Source: Thinopyrum elongatum (Eukaryota > Streptophyta > Magnoliopsida > Poales > Poaceae). From it: a DNA stretch of 64,000 nucleotides. The translations under genes and the position numbers were made by a program. Position 1 is the stretch's first letter, and the number at the start of each line of letters is the position of its first letter. The DNA lies in NCBI GenBank assembly GCA_011799875.1, contig CM022301.1:320930929-320994928 (forward strand). The letters are read 5' to 3'. The notes beneath the pieces were generated by a model. It searched no databases. It was given only the letters and a program-made list of their open reading frames with translations, and was not told the origin of the DNA. This document shows positions 21,798-34,870 of this stretch, in pieces.

Positions 21798-23563
21798 TAT
21801 TGGGAAACGTTGCATGGAAAACAAAAAAATTCTACACTCACGCAAGATCTATCAAGGAGATGCATAGTAACGAGAGGGGGAGAGTGTGTCTACGTACCCT
21901 TGTAGACCGTAAGCGAAAGCGTTTAACAACGCGGTTGATGTAGTCTAACTTCTTCGCGTTTCAACTGATCAAGTACCGAACGTACAGCACCTCCGCGTTC
22001 TGCACACGTTCAGCTTGGTGACGTCCTTCGCCTTCTTGATCCAGCAAGACGGCGAGGTAGTAGATGGGTTCTGGCAGCACGACGGCGTGGTGACGGTGAT
22101 GGTGAAGTGATCTCCACAGGGCTTTGCCTAAGCACTACGAAAATATGACCGGGGGTGTAAACGGTGGAGGGGGCGCCACACATGGCTAGGCATATGTCTC
22201 TTGTGTGCTAGGCGCCCCCCTCCCACATATATATAGGTGGGAGGGAGGAAGGAGCAGCCAAAGGGGGTGCCCAAGTAGGAGGAATCCGACTTGGGGTCCC
22301 TCCCAAAACGCGCCCCCTGCCTTATATAGGTGCGGGGGAAAGGTAGGGGAGGGTGGCGCCCCCCCTTTTCCTTTCTCCCTTGAGGAGGGAAAGGAAGGAG
22401 GAGCCACCCCTCCCCTTTCCCTCCCCTAGGGCCTGCTGTCCAAAGAAGGGGCGCACCAGGGGCTGGTCTGTTCCCCCCTTTGGCCCATTAGGCCCATACA
22501 CTTACCGGGGGTGTCCGGAACCCCTTCCGGTGACCCCATGACTACCCGGTGCACTCCGAAACTCTTCCGGTGTCTGAATACCATCGTCCTATATATCAAT
22601 CTTTAACTCTCGACCATTTCAAGACTCCTCGTCATGTCCATGATCTCATCCGGGACTCCGAACAACATTCGGTCACCAAATCATAAAACTCATATAACAC
22701 TATATCGTCAACGAACGTTAAGCGTGCGGACCCTACGGGTTCGAGAACTATGTAGACATGACCGAGACACCTCTCTGGTCAATAACCAATAGCGGAACCT
22801 GGATGCCCATATTGGCTCCTACATATTCTACGAAGATCTTTATTGGTCGAACCTTATGACAACATACGTAATTCCCTTTGTCCATCGGTATGTTACTTCC
22901 CCGAGATTCGATCATCGGTATCTTCATACCTAGTTCAATCTCGTTACCGAAAAGTCTCTTTACTCATTCCATAATACGTCAGCCTGCAACTAACTCATTA
23001 GTCACTTTGCTTGCAAGGCTTCTTATGATGTGTATTACCGAGAGGGCCCAGAGATACCTCTCCGATACTCGGAGTGACAAATCCTAATCTCGATCTATGC
23101 CAACTCAACAAACACCTTCGGAGATACCTCTAGAGCATCTTTATGATCACCCATTTACGTTGTTACGTTTGGTAGCACACAAGGTATTCCTCCGATATCC
23201 GGGAGTTGCATAATCTCATAGTCGAAGGAATATGTATTTGACATGAAGAAAGCAATAGCAATAAACTGAACGATCAATATGCTAAGCTAACGGATTTGGT
23301 CTTGTCCATCACATCATTCTCCTAATGATGTGATCCCGTTATCAAATGACAACTCATGTCTATGGTTAGGAAACCTTAACCATCTTTGATCAACGAGCTA
23401 GTCTAGTAGAGGCTCACTAGGGACACGGTATTTGTTTATGTATCCACACATGTATTTAAGTTTCCGGTCAATACAATTCTAGCATGAATAATAAACCTTT
23501 ATCATGATTAAGTAAATATAATAATAACCATTTTATTATTGCCTCTAGGGCATATTTCCATCA
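21798..23563 (-). repeat. 3' LTR of the minus-strand copia element
   Basis: On the plus strand TATTGGGAAACGTTGC...GGGCATATTTCCATCA; the terminal TG has become TA. About 1.77 kb, matching 28640-30401. Confidence 0.94.
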
Positions 23564-23828
23564 GTCTCCCACATGCACTAGAGTCAATAATCTAGTTCAC
23601 ATCGCCATGTGATTAACACCCATATTTCACATCGCCATGTGACCAACACCCAAAGAGTTTACTAGAGTCAATAATCTATTTCACATCGCCATGTGATTAA
23701 TACCCAAAGAGTACTAAGGTGTGATCATGTTTTGCTTGTGAGAAAAGTTTAGTCAATGGGTCTATCACATTCAGATCCGTGTGTATTTTGCAAATTACTA
23801 TGTCTACAATGCTCGGCATGGAGCTACT
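23564..23828 (-). other. 3' non-coding tail of the minus-strand copia element
   Basis: Contains the PPT complement (GTCTCCCACATG next to the LTR), three TCACATCGCCATGTGA stem-loops, and the last codons of pol (DLNVIDP) at about 23762-23785. It corresponds to 10974-11234. Confidence 0.85.
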
Positions 23829-26800
23829 CTAGCTAATTGCTCCCACTTTCAATATGTATCCAGATTGATACTCATAGTCATCCAAATCAGTGTCAAAGCT
23901 TGCATTGAAGTAACTCTTTATGACGAACTCATTATCACCTCCATAACCGAGAAAATATTTCCTTAGTTCTCTAAGGATAATTTTGACCGTTGTCCAGTGA
24001 TCTACTCCTGGATCACTATTGTACCCCCTTGCCAAACTCATGGCAAGGTACACAATAGGTCTGGTACACAGCATGGCATACTTTATAGAACCTATGGCTG
24101 AGGCATAGGGAATGACTTTCATTCTCTCTCTATCTTCTGCTGTGGTCGGGCTTTGAGTCTTACTCAACTTCACACCTTGTAACACAGGCAATAACTCTTT
24201 CTTTGACTGATCTATTTTGAACTTTTTCAAAAAACTTTGCCAAGGTATGTACTTTGTGAAAGTCCTATTAAGCGTCTCGATCTATCCCTATAGATCTTGA
24301 TGCCCAATATGTAAGCAGCTTCATCGGGGTCTTTCATTGAAAAAATTCTTATTCAAGTATCCTTTTATGCTATCCAGAAATTCTATATCATTTCCGGTCA
24401 ACAATATGTCATCCACATATAATATCAGAAATGCTACAGATCTCCCACTCACTTTCTTGTAAATACAGGCTTTACCATAAGTCTGTATAAAACCATATGC
24501 TTTGATCACCTCATCAAAGCTTATATTCCAACTCCGAGATGCTTGCACCAGTCCATAGATGGATCGCTAGAGCTTGCACACTTTGTTAGCACCTTTAGGA
24601 TCGACAAAACCTTCTGTTGCATCATATACAACTCTTCTTTAAGAAATCCATTAATGAATGCAGTTTTGACATCCATTTGCCAGATTTCATAATCATAAAA
24701 TGCGGTAATTGCTAACATGATTCGGACGGACTTAAGCATCACTACAGGTGAGAAAGTCTAATCGTAGTCAACCCCTTAAACTTGTTGAAAACATTTTACG
24801 ACAAGTCGAGCTTTGTAGACAGTAACATTACCATCAGTGTCAGTCTTCTTCTTGAAGATCCATTTATTTTCTATGGCTTGCCGATCATCGGGCAAGTCCA
24901 CCAAAGTCCACACTTTGTTCTCATACATGGATCCTATCTCAGAATTTAGGGCCTCAAGCCATCTTTCGGAATCTGGGCTCATCATAGCTTCTTCATAGTT
25001 CGTAGGTTCACCTTGGTCTAATAACATGACTTCCAGAATAGGATTACTGTACCACTCTGGTGCGGATCGTGCTCTGGTTGACCTACGAGGTTCAGTAGTA
25101 ACTTGATCCGAAGTTTCATGATCATTATCATTTGCTTCCTCTCTAGTTGGTGTAGGCATCACGGGAATGGATTTCTCTGATGTGCTACTTTTCAATTCGA
25201 GAGAAGGTATGCTTACCTCATCAAGTTCTACTTTCCTCCCACTCACTTCTTTCGAGAGAAACTCATTCTCTAGAAAGGTTCCATTCTTGGCAACAAAGAT
25301 TTTGGCTTCGGATCTATGGTAGAAGGTGTACCCAATTGTTTCCCTAGGGTATCCTATGAAGACACACTTCTCCGATTTGGGTTCAAGCTTATCAGGCTGA
25401 AGCCTTTTGACATAAGTGTCGCAACCCCAAACTTTAAGAAACGACAGCATAAGTTTCTTGCCAAACCACAGTTCATACGGTGCCGTCTCAATGGATTTGG
25501 ACGGTGCCCTATTTAACCTGAATGTGGTTGTCTCTAATGCATAACCCCAAAACGATAGTGGTAAATCGGTAAGAGACATCATAGATCGCACAATATCTAA
25601 TAAAGTGCGGTTACGATGTTCGGACACACCATTACGCTATGGTGTTCCAGGTGGCGTGAGCTGTGAAACAATTCCACATTGTTTTAAATGAAGGCCAAAC
25701 TCGTAACTCAAATATTCGCATCTGCGATCAGATCATAGAAACTTTATTTTCTTATTACGATGATTCTCCACTTCACTCTGAAATTCTTTGAAGTTTTCAA
25801 ATGTTTCAGACTTGTGTTTCATTAAGTAGATATACCCATACCTACTCAAATCATCTGTGAAGGTCAGAAAATAACGATACCTGCCGCGTGCTTCAACACT
25901 CATCAGACCGCATACATCGGTATGTATTATTTCCAATAAGTCATTAGCTCGCTCCATTGTTCCGGAGAACGGAGTTTTAGTCATCTTGCCCAAGAGGCAT
26001 GGTTCGCAAATATCAAATGATTCATAATCAAGTGATTCCAAAAGTCCATCCACATGGAGTTTCTTCATGCGTATTTACATCAATATGACCTAAACTGCAG
26101 TGCCACAAATATGTTGCACTATCATTATCAACTTTGCATCTTTTGGCATCAATATTATGAATATGTGTATCACTACGATCGAGATTCAATAAACCATTCA
26201 CATTGGGTGTATGACCATAGAAGGTTTTATTCATGTAAACAGAACAACAATTATTCTCTGACTTAAATGAATAAATGTATTGCAATAAACATGATCTAAT
26301 CATATTCATGCTCAACACAAACACCAAATAACATTATTTAGGTTCAACACTAATCCCGAAGGTCGAGGGAGTGTGCGATGGTGATCATATCAACCTTGGA
26401 ATCATTTTCAAGACACATCGTCACCTCACTTTTAACTAGTCTTTGCAACTCCTGTTTTGAGTTACTAATCTTAGCAATTGAACCGGTATCAAATACCTAG
26501 GGGTTACTACGAACACTAGTAAAATACACATCAATAACATGTATATCAAATATACCTTTGTTCACTTTGCCATCCTTCTTATCCGCCAAGTATTTGGGGC
26601 AGTTCCACTTCCAGTGACCATTTCCTTCGCAGTAGAAGCACTCAGTTTCAGGCTTGGGTCCAGCTTTGGGCTTCTTCACGGGAGTGGCAACTTGCTTGCC
26701 ATTCTTCTTGAAGTTCCCTTTCTTTCCCTCGCCTTTTTTCTTGAAACTAGTGGTCTTGTTAACCATCAACACTTGATGCTCTTTCTTGATTTCTACCTTC

Positions 26801-27362
26801 GCCGATTTCAGCATCGCGAAGAGCTTGGGAATCATTTTTGTCATCCCTTGCATATTATAGTTCATCACAAAGTTCTAGTAGCTTGGTGATAGTGACTAGA
26901 GAACTCTGTCAATCACTATCTTATCTGGAAGATTAACTCCCACTTGATTCAAGCGATTGTAGTACCCAGACATTCTGAGTACATGCTCACTGGTTGAGCT
27001 ATTCTCCTCCATCTTGTAGCCAAAGTACTTGTCAGAGGTCTCATACCTCTCGACATGGGCATGAATGTAAAATACCAATTTTTAGCTCTTGGAACATCTC
27101 ATATGCTCCACGGCGTTCAAATTTTTTTTGAAGTCCTGGTTCTAAGCCGTAAAGCATGGCACACTAAACTATCAAGTAGTCATCATATCGAGCTTTGCAA
27201 AACATTCATAACGTCTGCATCTGCTCCTGCAACAGGTTTGTCACCTAGCGGTGCATCAAGGACATAATTCTTATGTGCATCAATGAGGATAATCCTCAGA
27301 TCACGGACCCAGTCCGCATCATTGCTACTATCATCTTTCAACTTAATTTTCTCTAGGAACAT
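23829..27362 (-). pseudogene. copia gag-pol pseudogene with RT and partial RNase H
   Basis: From the ATG at 27360-27362 on the minus strand: gag with TAG at 27164-27166, 26896-26898 and 26875-26877; an intact CCHC knuckle CFYCEGNGHWKWNC near 26620; a DTGS protease near 26480; integrase 26327-25640 with HTDVCG; a TAG at 25637-25639; then integrase C terminus and the start of RT in one open frame 25627-24776 (283 codons, ending near DLPDDRQAIENKWIFKKK). RT continues with WQMDVKTAFINGFL (about 24690) and YVDDILLTGND (about 24400). RNase H remnants at 24230-23829 include a weak RPIVYLAMSL. No complete polyprotein can be made. Confidence 0.9.
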
Positions 27363-28621
27363 ATCAAAAATATATAGTAGCTATATCGCGAGCTATTGAT
27401 CTACAACATAGATATGCAAAACTATCAAGACTAAGTTCATGATAAATTAAGTTCAATTAATCAAATTACTAATGAACTCCCACTTAAATAAACATTCCTT
27501 GAGTTTATCTAAGTGATACATGATCCAAATCAACTAACCCATGTCCGATCATCACATGAGATGAGGTAGTCATCAATGGTGAACATCTCTATGTTGATAA
27601 TATCTACTATATGACTCATGTTCGACCTTTCAGTCTCCAGTGTTCTGAGACTATGTCTGTACATGCTAGGCTCGTCAAGTTTAACCCAAGTATTCTGCAT
27701 GTGTAAAACTGTCTTACACCCGTTGTATGTGAACGTAGAGTCTATCACACCCGATCATCACGTGGTGTCTCGAAACGATGAACTGTGGTAACGGTGCATA
27801 CTCAGGGAGAACACTTTTGTCTTGAAATTAAGTGAAGGGATCATCTTATAATGCTACCACCGTTCTAAGCAAAATAAGATGCATAAAGGATAAACATCAC
27901 ATGCAATCAAAATATGTGACATGATATGGCCATCATCATCTTCTGCTTTTGATCTCCATCTCCAAAGCATCGTCATGATCTCCATCGTCACTGGCTCGAC
28001 ACCTTGATCTCCATCGTAGCGTCGTAGCGTCGAGGTTGTCACGCCAACTATTACTTCTACAACTATCGCTAACGCATAGTGATAAAGTAAAGCAATTACA
28101 TGGCGCTTGCACTTCATACAATAAAGAGACAACCCTAAGGCTCATGCCGGTTGTCAATATTACAAAACATGATCATCTCATACATCAACATATATCACAT
28201 CATATCTTCACCATATCACATCACAACATGCCCTGCAAAAACAAGTTAGACGTCCTCTACTTTGATGTTGCAAGTTTTACGTGGCTGCTACGGGCTTTTA
28301 GCAAGAACCGTTCTTACCTACGCATAAAACCACAACGGTGATTCATCAAGTTTGCTATTTTAACCTTCTTCAAGGACCGGTCGTAGTCAAATTCGATTCA
28401 ACTAAAGTAGGAGAAACCGACACCCGCCAGCCACCTTTATGAAAAACTAGTTGCATGTCAGTCGGTGGAACCGGTCTCATGTGCGTGGACATGTAAGGTT
28501 GGTCCGGGCCGCTTCATCCCACAATACCGTCGAATCAAAATAAGACGTTGGTGGTAAGCAGTATGACTATCACCGCCCACAACTCTTTGTGTTCTACTCG
28601 TGCATATCATCTACGCATAGA
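27363..28621 (-). other. Leader of the minus-strand copia element
   Basis: Between the gag ATG and the PBS. Its inner part corresponds to 1-1103 of the plus copy. I see no supported coding sequence. Confidence 0.75.
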
Positions 28622-28637
28622 CCTGGCTCGGATGCCA
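28622..28637 (-). promoter_or_regulatory. Primer binding site of the minus-strand copia element
   Basis: Minus strand TGGCATCCGAGCCAGG, adjacent to the 5' LTR. The canonical TGGTATCAGAGCC has two substitutions (T to C and A to C). Confidence 0.75.
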
Positions 28638-28639
28638 CA

Positions 28640-30401
28640 GTTGGGAAACGTTGCATGGAAAACAAAAATTTTCTACGCACATGCAAGATCTATCAAGGAG
28701 ATGCATAGCAACGAGAGGGGGAGAGTGTGTCTACGTACCCTCGTAGACCGTAAGCGGAAGCGTTTAACAACGCGGTTGATGTAGTCGAGCTTCTTCGCGT
28801 TCCAACCAATCAAGTACCGAACGTACGGCACCTTCGCGTTCTGCACACGTTCAGCTCGGTGACGTCCTCCGCCTTCTTGATCCAGCAAGACGGCGAGGTA
28901 GTAGATGAGTTCCAGCAGCACGACGGCATGGTGACGGTGATGGTGAAGTGATCTCCGCAGGGCTTAGCCTAAGCACTACGAAAATATGACCGGGGGTGTA
29001 AACGGTGGAGGGGGCGCCGCACACTGCTAGGAAATTGTCTCTTGTGTGCTAGGCGCCCCCCTACCACATATATATAGGTGGGAGGGAGGGAGGAGCAGCC
29101 AAAGGTGGCTCCCAAGTAGGAGGAATCCTACTTGGGGTCCCTCCCAAGCCGCACCCCTGCCTTATATAGGTGCGGGGGAAAGGCAGGGGAGGGTGGCGCC
29201 CCCCCTATCCTTTCTCCCTTGAGGAGGGAAAGGAAGGAGGGGCCACCCCTCGCCTTTCCTTCCCCTAGGGCCTACTGTCCAAAGAAGGGGCGCGCCAGGG
29301 GCTAGTTTGTTCCCCCCTTTGGTCCCTTAGGCCCATACACTTACCGGGGGTGTCCGGAACCCCTTCCGGTGACCCGATGACTACCCGGTGCACTCCAAAA
29401 CTCTTCCGGTGTCCGAATACCATCGTACTATATATAAATCTTTACCTCTCGACCATTTAGAGACTCCTCGTCATGTCCGTGATCTCATCCGGGACTCCGA
29501 ACAACATTCGGTGACCAAATCATATAACTCATATAACACTATATCGTCAATGAACGTTAAGCGTGTGGACCCTACAGGTTCGAGAACTATGTAGACATGA
29601 CCGAGACACCACTCTGGTCAATAACCAATAGCGGAACCTGGATGCCCATATTGGCTCCTACATATTCTACGAAGATCTTTATCGATCGAACCTTATGACA
29701 ACATACGTAATTCCCTTTATCCATCGGTATGTTACTTGCTCGAGATTCGATTGTCGGTATCTTCATACCTAGTTCAATCTTGTTACTGGCAAGTCTCTTT
29801 ACTCGTTCTGTAATACATTATCCTGCAACTAACTCATTAGCCACTTTGCTTGCAAGGCTTCCTATGATGTGTATTACCGAGAGGGCCCAGAGATACCTCT
29901 CTGATACTCGAAGTGACAAATCCTAATCTCGATCTATGCCAACTCAACAAACACCTTCGGAGATACCTGTAGAGCATATTTATGATCACCCAGTTACGTT
30001 GTGACGTTTGATAGAACACAAGGTATTCCTCCGGTATCCGGGAGTTGCATAATCTCATAGTCGAAGGAATATGTATTTGACATGAAGAAAGCAATAGCAA
30101 TAAACTGAACGATCAATATGCTAAGCTAACGGATGGGTCTTGTCCATCACATCATTCTCCTAATGATGTGATCCCGTTATCAAATGACAACTCATGTCTA
30201 TGGTTAGGAAATCTTAAACATCTTTGATCAACGAGCTTGTCTAGTAGAGGCTCACTAGGGACACGGTAGTTGTTTATGTATCCACACATGTATTTAAGTT
30301 TCCGGTCAATACAATTCTAGCATGAATAATAAACCTTTATCAAGATTAAGGAAATATAATAATAACCATTTTATTATTGCCTCTAGGGCATATTTCCATC
30401 A
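28640..30401 (-). repeat. 5' LTR of the minus-strand copia element
   Basis: On the plus strand GTTGGGAAACGTTGCATGG...GGGCATATTTCCATCA, followed by AGAAC (30402-30406). The inner edge is uncertain by one or two bases because the terminal dinucleotide has mutated. Confidence 0.93.
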
Positions 30402-30406
30402 AGAAC

Positions 30407-33242
30407 AAGCAACGAGTAAGGACTTGCTATACTTGCGGCAATGTGAGTCACTTTGTGGTGGATTGCCCTTACGAGAAGAGGGAAGACAATGGTGGCAAAC
30501 TCATTCGCAAAGACAAAGCCAAGTCTTTCTCTTGCAAGAACAACTTCACCAAGAAGTCTCCTCCAAAGGGCTTGGTGGCACATGAAGAGTATCCCTCTGA
30601 TGATGATGAGGAAGATACAAGTGGAGAAGGAATGGCAACGGCAACCATTGCCATTGCTACATCTTCCCCCTCCAAGGTGTCTCTCTTCGGCGCCCCCAAC
30701 GAAAACACCATTGCCAAGTGTCTCATGGCCAAAGGTATCAACAAGGTAACTCCTAACATCAAAACCACCATCATTACTACTCCCTCATTGTTAGATTGTG
30801 TTGATGATAGTGAGGTGGAGAAAGTTGATGAGAATGAGTTCACCAAGTTTGTGAGCAAGCTCAAGGGTGAGTCCAATACTATCTCCAAGTTGGAGGGGCA
30901 TAGTCATGACTATGCCGATGAGATTGCGGATCTTTCCATTGCTCTAGAGGAAGTGCGAGATCTTCGTTTGACTCTTGAGGAGTCACACAATGTTGATCAT
31001 GCTAAATTGCAAAACGATCTTGATCATGCTATTGTTCTAACTCATGTGCTTAAATCTGAGAAAGTCGCACTTGGGGTTGGCCATGATAGACTCAAGGAAG
31101 AATTTGATACACTTGACAAGGCTCACAAGGTCTTGAAGGGTGCCCATGCTTCTCTCAAAGAGTCTCATGATCAACTCCAAGTGAAGCTAACCAAGGAGAT
31201 TTCCACTTGCCCTCCTTTTGTTCTAATTGATAATGCCCATGCTACTAACCCTTGTTGTGAGCATGTGCATCTTGTGGAGGAAAATGCCAAGTTGAAAGAG
31301 CAACTTGAGAAGGGCCTTGTGACATGCATACAAGGTGAAAAGAACCTCAATGACCTTTTGACGAACCAAAAGGAAGTTGTAGGAAAGGAGGGACTTGGGT
31401 TTGCACCCAAGACAAAGAAGAAGAAGAAGAAGAAGAAGAAGAAGAAGAAGAAGAAGAAGAAGAAGAAGAAGAAGAAGAAGAAGAAGACCAAGCAACCTCT
31501 CCCACTAAAGGAAACTTTTGTCAAGGCAAGTGAGGGTTCTCATGAGAAGAAGAAGAACAAGGAAGTGGGTGGTAATGCCAAGAAGGGCAAAACCACCCCT
31601 AACAACAAAGCCGGCGACTTTAACCCTTCTTATGTTTTATGTTGTGCTAGTGATGGGCATGTTTATGCCAAATTTGTTGGTTCTTACTATGAGTACATTG
31701 AATGGTCTATTTGGGTTCCTAAGACCCATGTTACTAACCTCAAAGGACCCATTCAAGAATGGGTACCTAAATCCAAGCATTGATCTCTTGTAGGATTTTG
31801 CTTCCGGTGGAGTGTCATGGTGGCTTGATAGCGGTGCAACAAATCATATGACCGGGAGCAAGGACTTGGTGGTGGATGTGCATCCAATTCCATCTATGCC
31901 CACCCATGTCCAATTCGGTGATGCTTCAACTTCTAAGGTATTGGGACTTGGCAAGGTGGTCATCTCTCAAATTTATCTATTGAGAAGGTCATGCTTGTTG
32001 AGTCCCTTGCATACAATTTACTTTCCGTTCGTCAACTTGCACTTACGGGCTTTGCAACATTCTTTGATCTTGATACCGTGGCCCTTTTGTGGAGCAAGAC
32101 TCTTAAAGTAGCCTTTGTTGGGCATGTCGAGAATGATCTCTATGTGGAGAACTTTTCAGAGTGACCCACTAAGACCGCGACTTGCCTAATGGCTAAAGTT
32201 GATGTGGGTTGGCTTTGGCATCGTTGACTAGCCCATGTCAATATGAGATCTTTGCAAAGTCTCCTCAAAGGGGACCACGTCCGTGGACTGACAAATGTGA
32301 GTTTTGCTAAAGACCATGCTTGCAGTGCTTGTATCGAAGAAAAGCTTCACCAAACGGCTCACCGACCCTCGACTATCATCTACTCAAAGAGGCGCTTGGA
32401 GCTCTTTCACATGGATCTTTTTGGTCCTCCATCCTTTGATAGTCTTGGTGGAAGAAAGTATTGCTTGGTAATTGTGGATGCCTACACAAGATATACATGG
32501 GTATACTTCTTCAAGAGGAAGAGTGAGACTCAACAAACCGTCATAAACTTTGCAAATGAAGCTCAACGTCAACATGAAGCAAAGATATTGATGATCAGAA
32601 GTGACAACGGCACCGAGTTCAAGAACTACACGTTGGATGAGTTTCTTAGTGATGAGGGGATCAAGCACCAATATGCCGCACCCTATAACCCTCAACAAAA
32701 ATGGTGTGGCGGAAAGGAAGAACCGGACATTGATGGACGCGGCAAGGACCATAATGGCGGAGTTCAAATCTCCGTACAACTTTTGGGCCGAAGCCATCAA
32801 CACTGCATGTCATGCATCCAATAGGCTCAACCACCGCAAAGGCTTGAACAAGACTACTTATGAGATACTTACCGGCAACAAGCCCAATCTCAAGTACTTC
32901 CGGGTGTTCGGGTGTAAGTGTTTCATTCTCAAGAAAGGTGTTCGTTTGTCTAAATTTGAACCTAGAGCTCAAGAGGGCATATTTGTTGGTTATGCTACAA
33001 ACTCTCATGCTTACCGCGTCCTCAACAAGTCCACCAGACTCATTGAGGAGACATGTAACATGGAGTTTGATGAAAATAATGGCTCCCAAGTGGAGCAAAG
33101 TGGCTTTGTGATGTAGGTGATGAAATTCCTCCCCAAGCCATAAGAAGAATGGGGATTGGTCAAATACTCCCCATTGAGGAACCCCTTGTGGCCGAAGGAG
33201 AAGGACAATGCTCTACACAAGTGGTGCCATCACCGACACTAC
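30407..33242 (+). pseudogene. Sirevirus gag C terminus, protease and integrase
   Basis: The zinc knuckle CYTCGNVSHFVVDC (about 30428-30470) opens the segment. An acidic and coiled-coil-like region follows (about 30800-31380), then a polylysine run from (AAG)24 and a stop at 31781-31783. In another frame the protease motif WWLDSGATNHMTG starts at about 31815. Integrase shows the pre-integrase part (CSACIEEK), LFHMDLFGP, RSDNGTEF at about 32597-32620, and, after a frameshift near 32698, NGVAERKNRTL with the catalytic Glu. Further frame breaks occur near 31970, 32164 and 33105. The segment ends at the Athila insertion and resumes at 53811. Confidence 0.88.
31415..31486. repeat. (AAG)24 microsatellite encoding polylysine
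   Basis: 72 bases of perfect AAG repeat, in frame with sirevirus gag, coding for lysine. The complementary frames give the long Phe and Leu runs seen on the minus strand, which are not genes. Confidence 0.97.
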
Positions 33243-33511
33243 ACCCATGATACGTCCATTTTGCATCATGTTTTGCAACTGTTATTTATATTGTTTCTAT
33301 GCATAATAATGCTTTTGGGAGTAATTCTAATGTCTTTTCTCTCATAATTTGCAAGGTCTACACAAAAAGGGCAAATACCGGCAGCTGGAATTCTGGACAT
33401 GAAAAAGCATGTCAGAGCTACCTATTCTGCAGAACTCCAAATAAGCTGAAACTTCACGGAGAATTTTTATGGATTATATAAGAATTATTGGAGCAAATAA
33501 CTACTAGAGGG

Positions 33512-33599
33512 GGCCCACCAGGTGGGCACAACCCACCTGGGCATGCCAGGCAGCCCAGGCGCGCCCTGGTGGGTTGTGCCCTCCTCGGCCCACCTTCGG
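33512..33599. repeat. GC-rich inverted-repeat module, absent from the 3' LTR
   Basis: GGGCACAACCCACCTGG (33524-33540) pairs with CCCTGGTGGGTTGTGCCC (33564-33581). The 88-base stretch is precisely missing from the 3' LTR near 52655. A related perfect hairpin is at 50080-50143. Confidence 0.88.
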
Positions 33600-33613
33600 T
33601 GCCCCTCTTCTGG

Positions 33614-33620
33614 TATATAA
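33614..33620 (+). promoter_or_regulatory. TATA box of the Athila 5' LTR
   Basis: TATATAA within TCTGGTATATAAGTC; conserved at 52669-52675 in the 3' LTR. Confidence 0.6.
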
Positions 33621-34775
33621 GTCATTTTGACCTAGAAAAAATAGGGGGAAGACTTTCAGGACGAAGTGCTGCCGTCTCGAGGCGGAACTTGGGCAGGAGC
33701 ACTTTTGCCCTCCGGCAGAGCGATTCCGCAGGGGAACTTCCCTCCTGGAGGGGGAAACCATCGTCATCGTCATCACCAACAACTCTCCCATATTTGGGAG
33801 GGCAATCTCCATCAACATCTTCAACAGCACCATCTCCTCTCAAACCCTAATTCATCTCTTGTGTTCAATCTTTGTACCGGAACCTTAGATTGGTGCTTGT
33901 GGGTGACTAGTAGTGTTGATTACATCTTGTAGTTGATTACTATTTGGTTTATTTGGTGGAATATTATATGTTCAGATCCATTATGCTATTTAATACCCCT
34001 CTGATCATGATCATGATTATCATTAGTGAGTAGTTACTTTTGTTCTTGAGGTCACGGGAGAAATCTTGTTGCAAGTAATCATGTGAACTTGATATGTGTT
34101 CGATATTTTGATGATATGTATGTTGTGATTCCCTTAGTGGTGTCATGTGAACGTCGACTACATGGCACTTCACCTTATTAGGGCCTAAGGTAATGCATTG
34201 TGGAGTAGTTATTAGATGATGGGTTGCGAGAGTGACAGAAGCTTAAACCCTAGTTTATGCGCTACTTCGTAAGGGGCTGATTTGGATCCAAAACTTTAAT
34301 GCTATGGTTAGATTTTATCTTAATACTTTTCTCGTAGTTGCGGACGCTTGCAAGGGGGTTAATCATAAGTAGGAGGTTTGTTCAAGTAAGAACAGCACCT
34401 AAGCACCTGTCCACCCACATATCAAATTATCAAAGTAGCGAACACGAATCAAACCAACATGATGAGAGTGACATGATGAAATTCCCGTGCACCCTCAAGA
34501 ACACTTTGCTTATCGTAAGAGACCATTTTGACCTGTCCTTTGCCACAAAAGGATTGGGCTACCTTGCTGCATACTATTTACCATTACCATTACTTGCTCG
34601 TTACAAATTATCTTGCTATCAAACTACTCGTCACTTATAATTTCAGTGCTTGCAGAGAATACCTTGCTGAAAACCACTTGTCATTTCCTTCTGCTCCTCG
34701 TTGGGTTCGACACTCTTACTTATCGAAAGGACTATGATTGATTCCCTATACTTGTGGGTCATCAAGGATCTTTTC

Positions 34776-34793
34776 TGGCGCCGTTGCCAGGGT
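34776..34793 (+). promoter_or_regulatory. Primer binding site for tRNA-Asp
   Basis: TGGCGCCGTTGCCAGGGT, 11 bases after the LTR; the first 13 bases match the complement of the plant tRNA-Asp 3' end. The same PBS is used by the non-autonomous element (9447-9464). Confidence 0.87.
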
Positions 34794-34870
34794 GTGAAGC
34801 GCTCTTGGTAAGTGGAAATTGGTAAGGAAAAATTATTACTACGTGCTGAAATTTATTGTCACTTGTTACT

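Larger units (their letters stand above)
21798..30401 (-). mobile_element. Full-length minus-strand copia retrotransposon (BARE1/Angela/WIS LTR type)
   Basis: 8.6 kb with LTRs at 21798-23563 (3') and 28640-30401 (5'), a PBS at 28622-28637, gag-pol remnants from 27362 down to 23829, and a PPT next to 23563. TSD AGAAC on both sides. It is the same family as the element at 1-13002, keeps RT, but carries several stops, four of them shared with that copy. It is inserted in sirevirus gag. Confidence 0.94.
33248..34764 (+). repeat. 5' LTR of the Athila element
   Basis: TGATACGTCCATTTTGC...CTTGTGGGTCATCA, 1517 bases. Contains the inverted-repeat module at 33524-33581 and a TATA box TATATAA at 33614-33620. 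Confidence 0.94.

Noticed and set aside
31171..31524. Minus-strand frames with long Phe and Leu runs
   Set aside because: They are the complement of the (AAG)24 tract in sirevirus gag.
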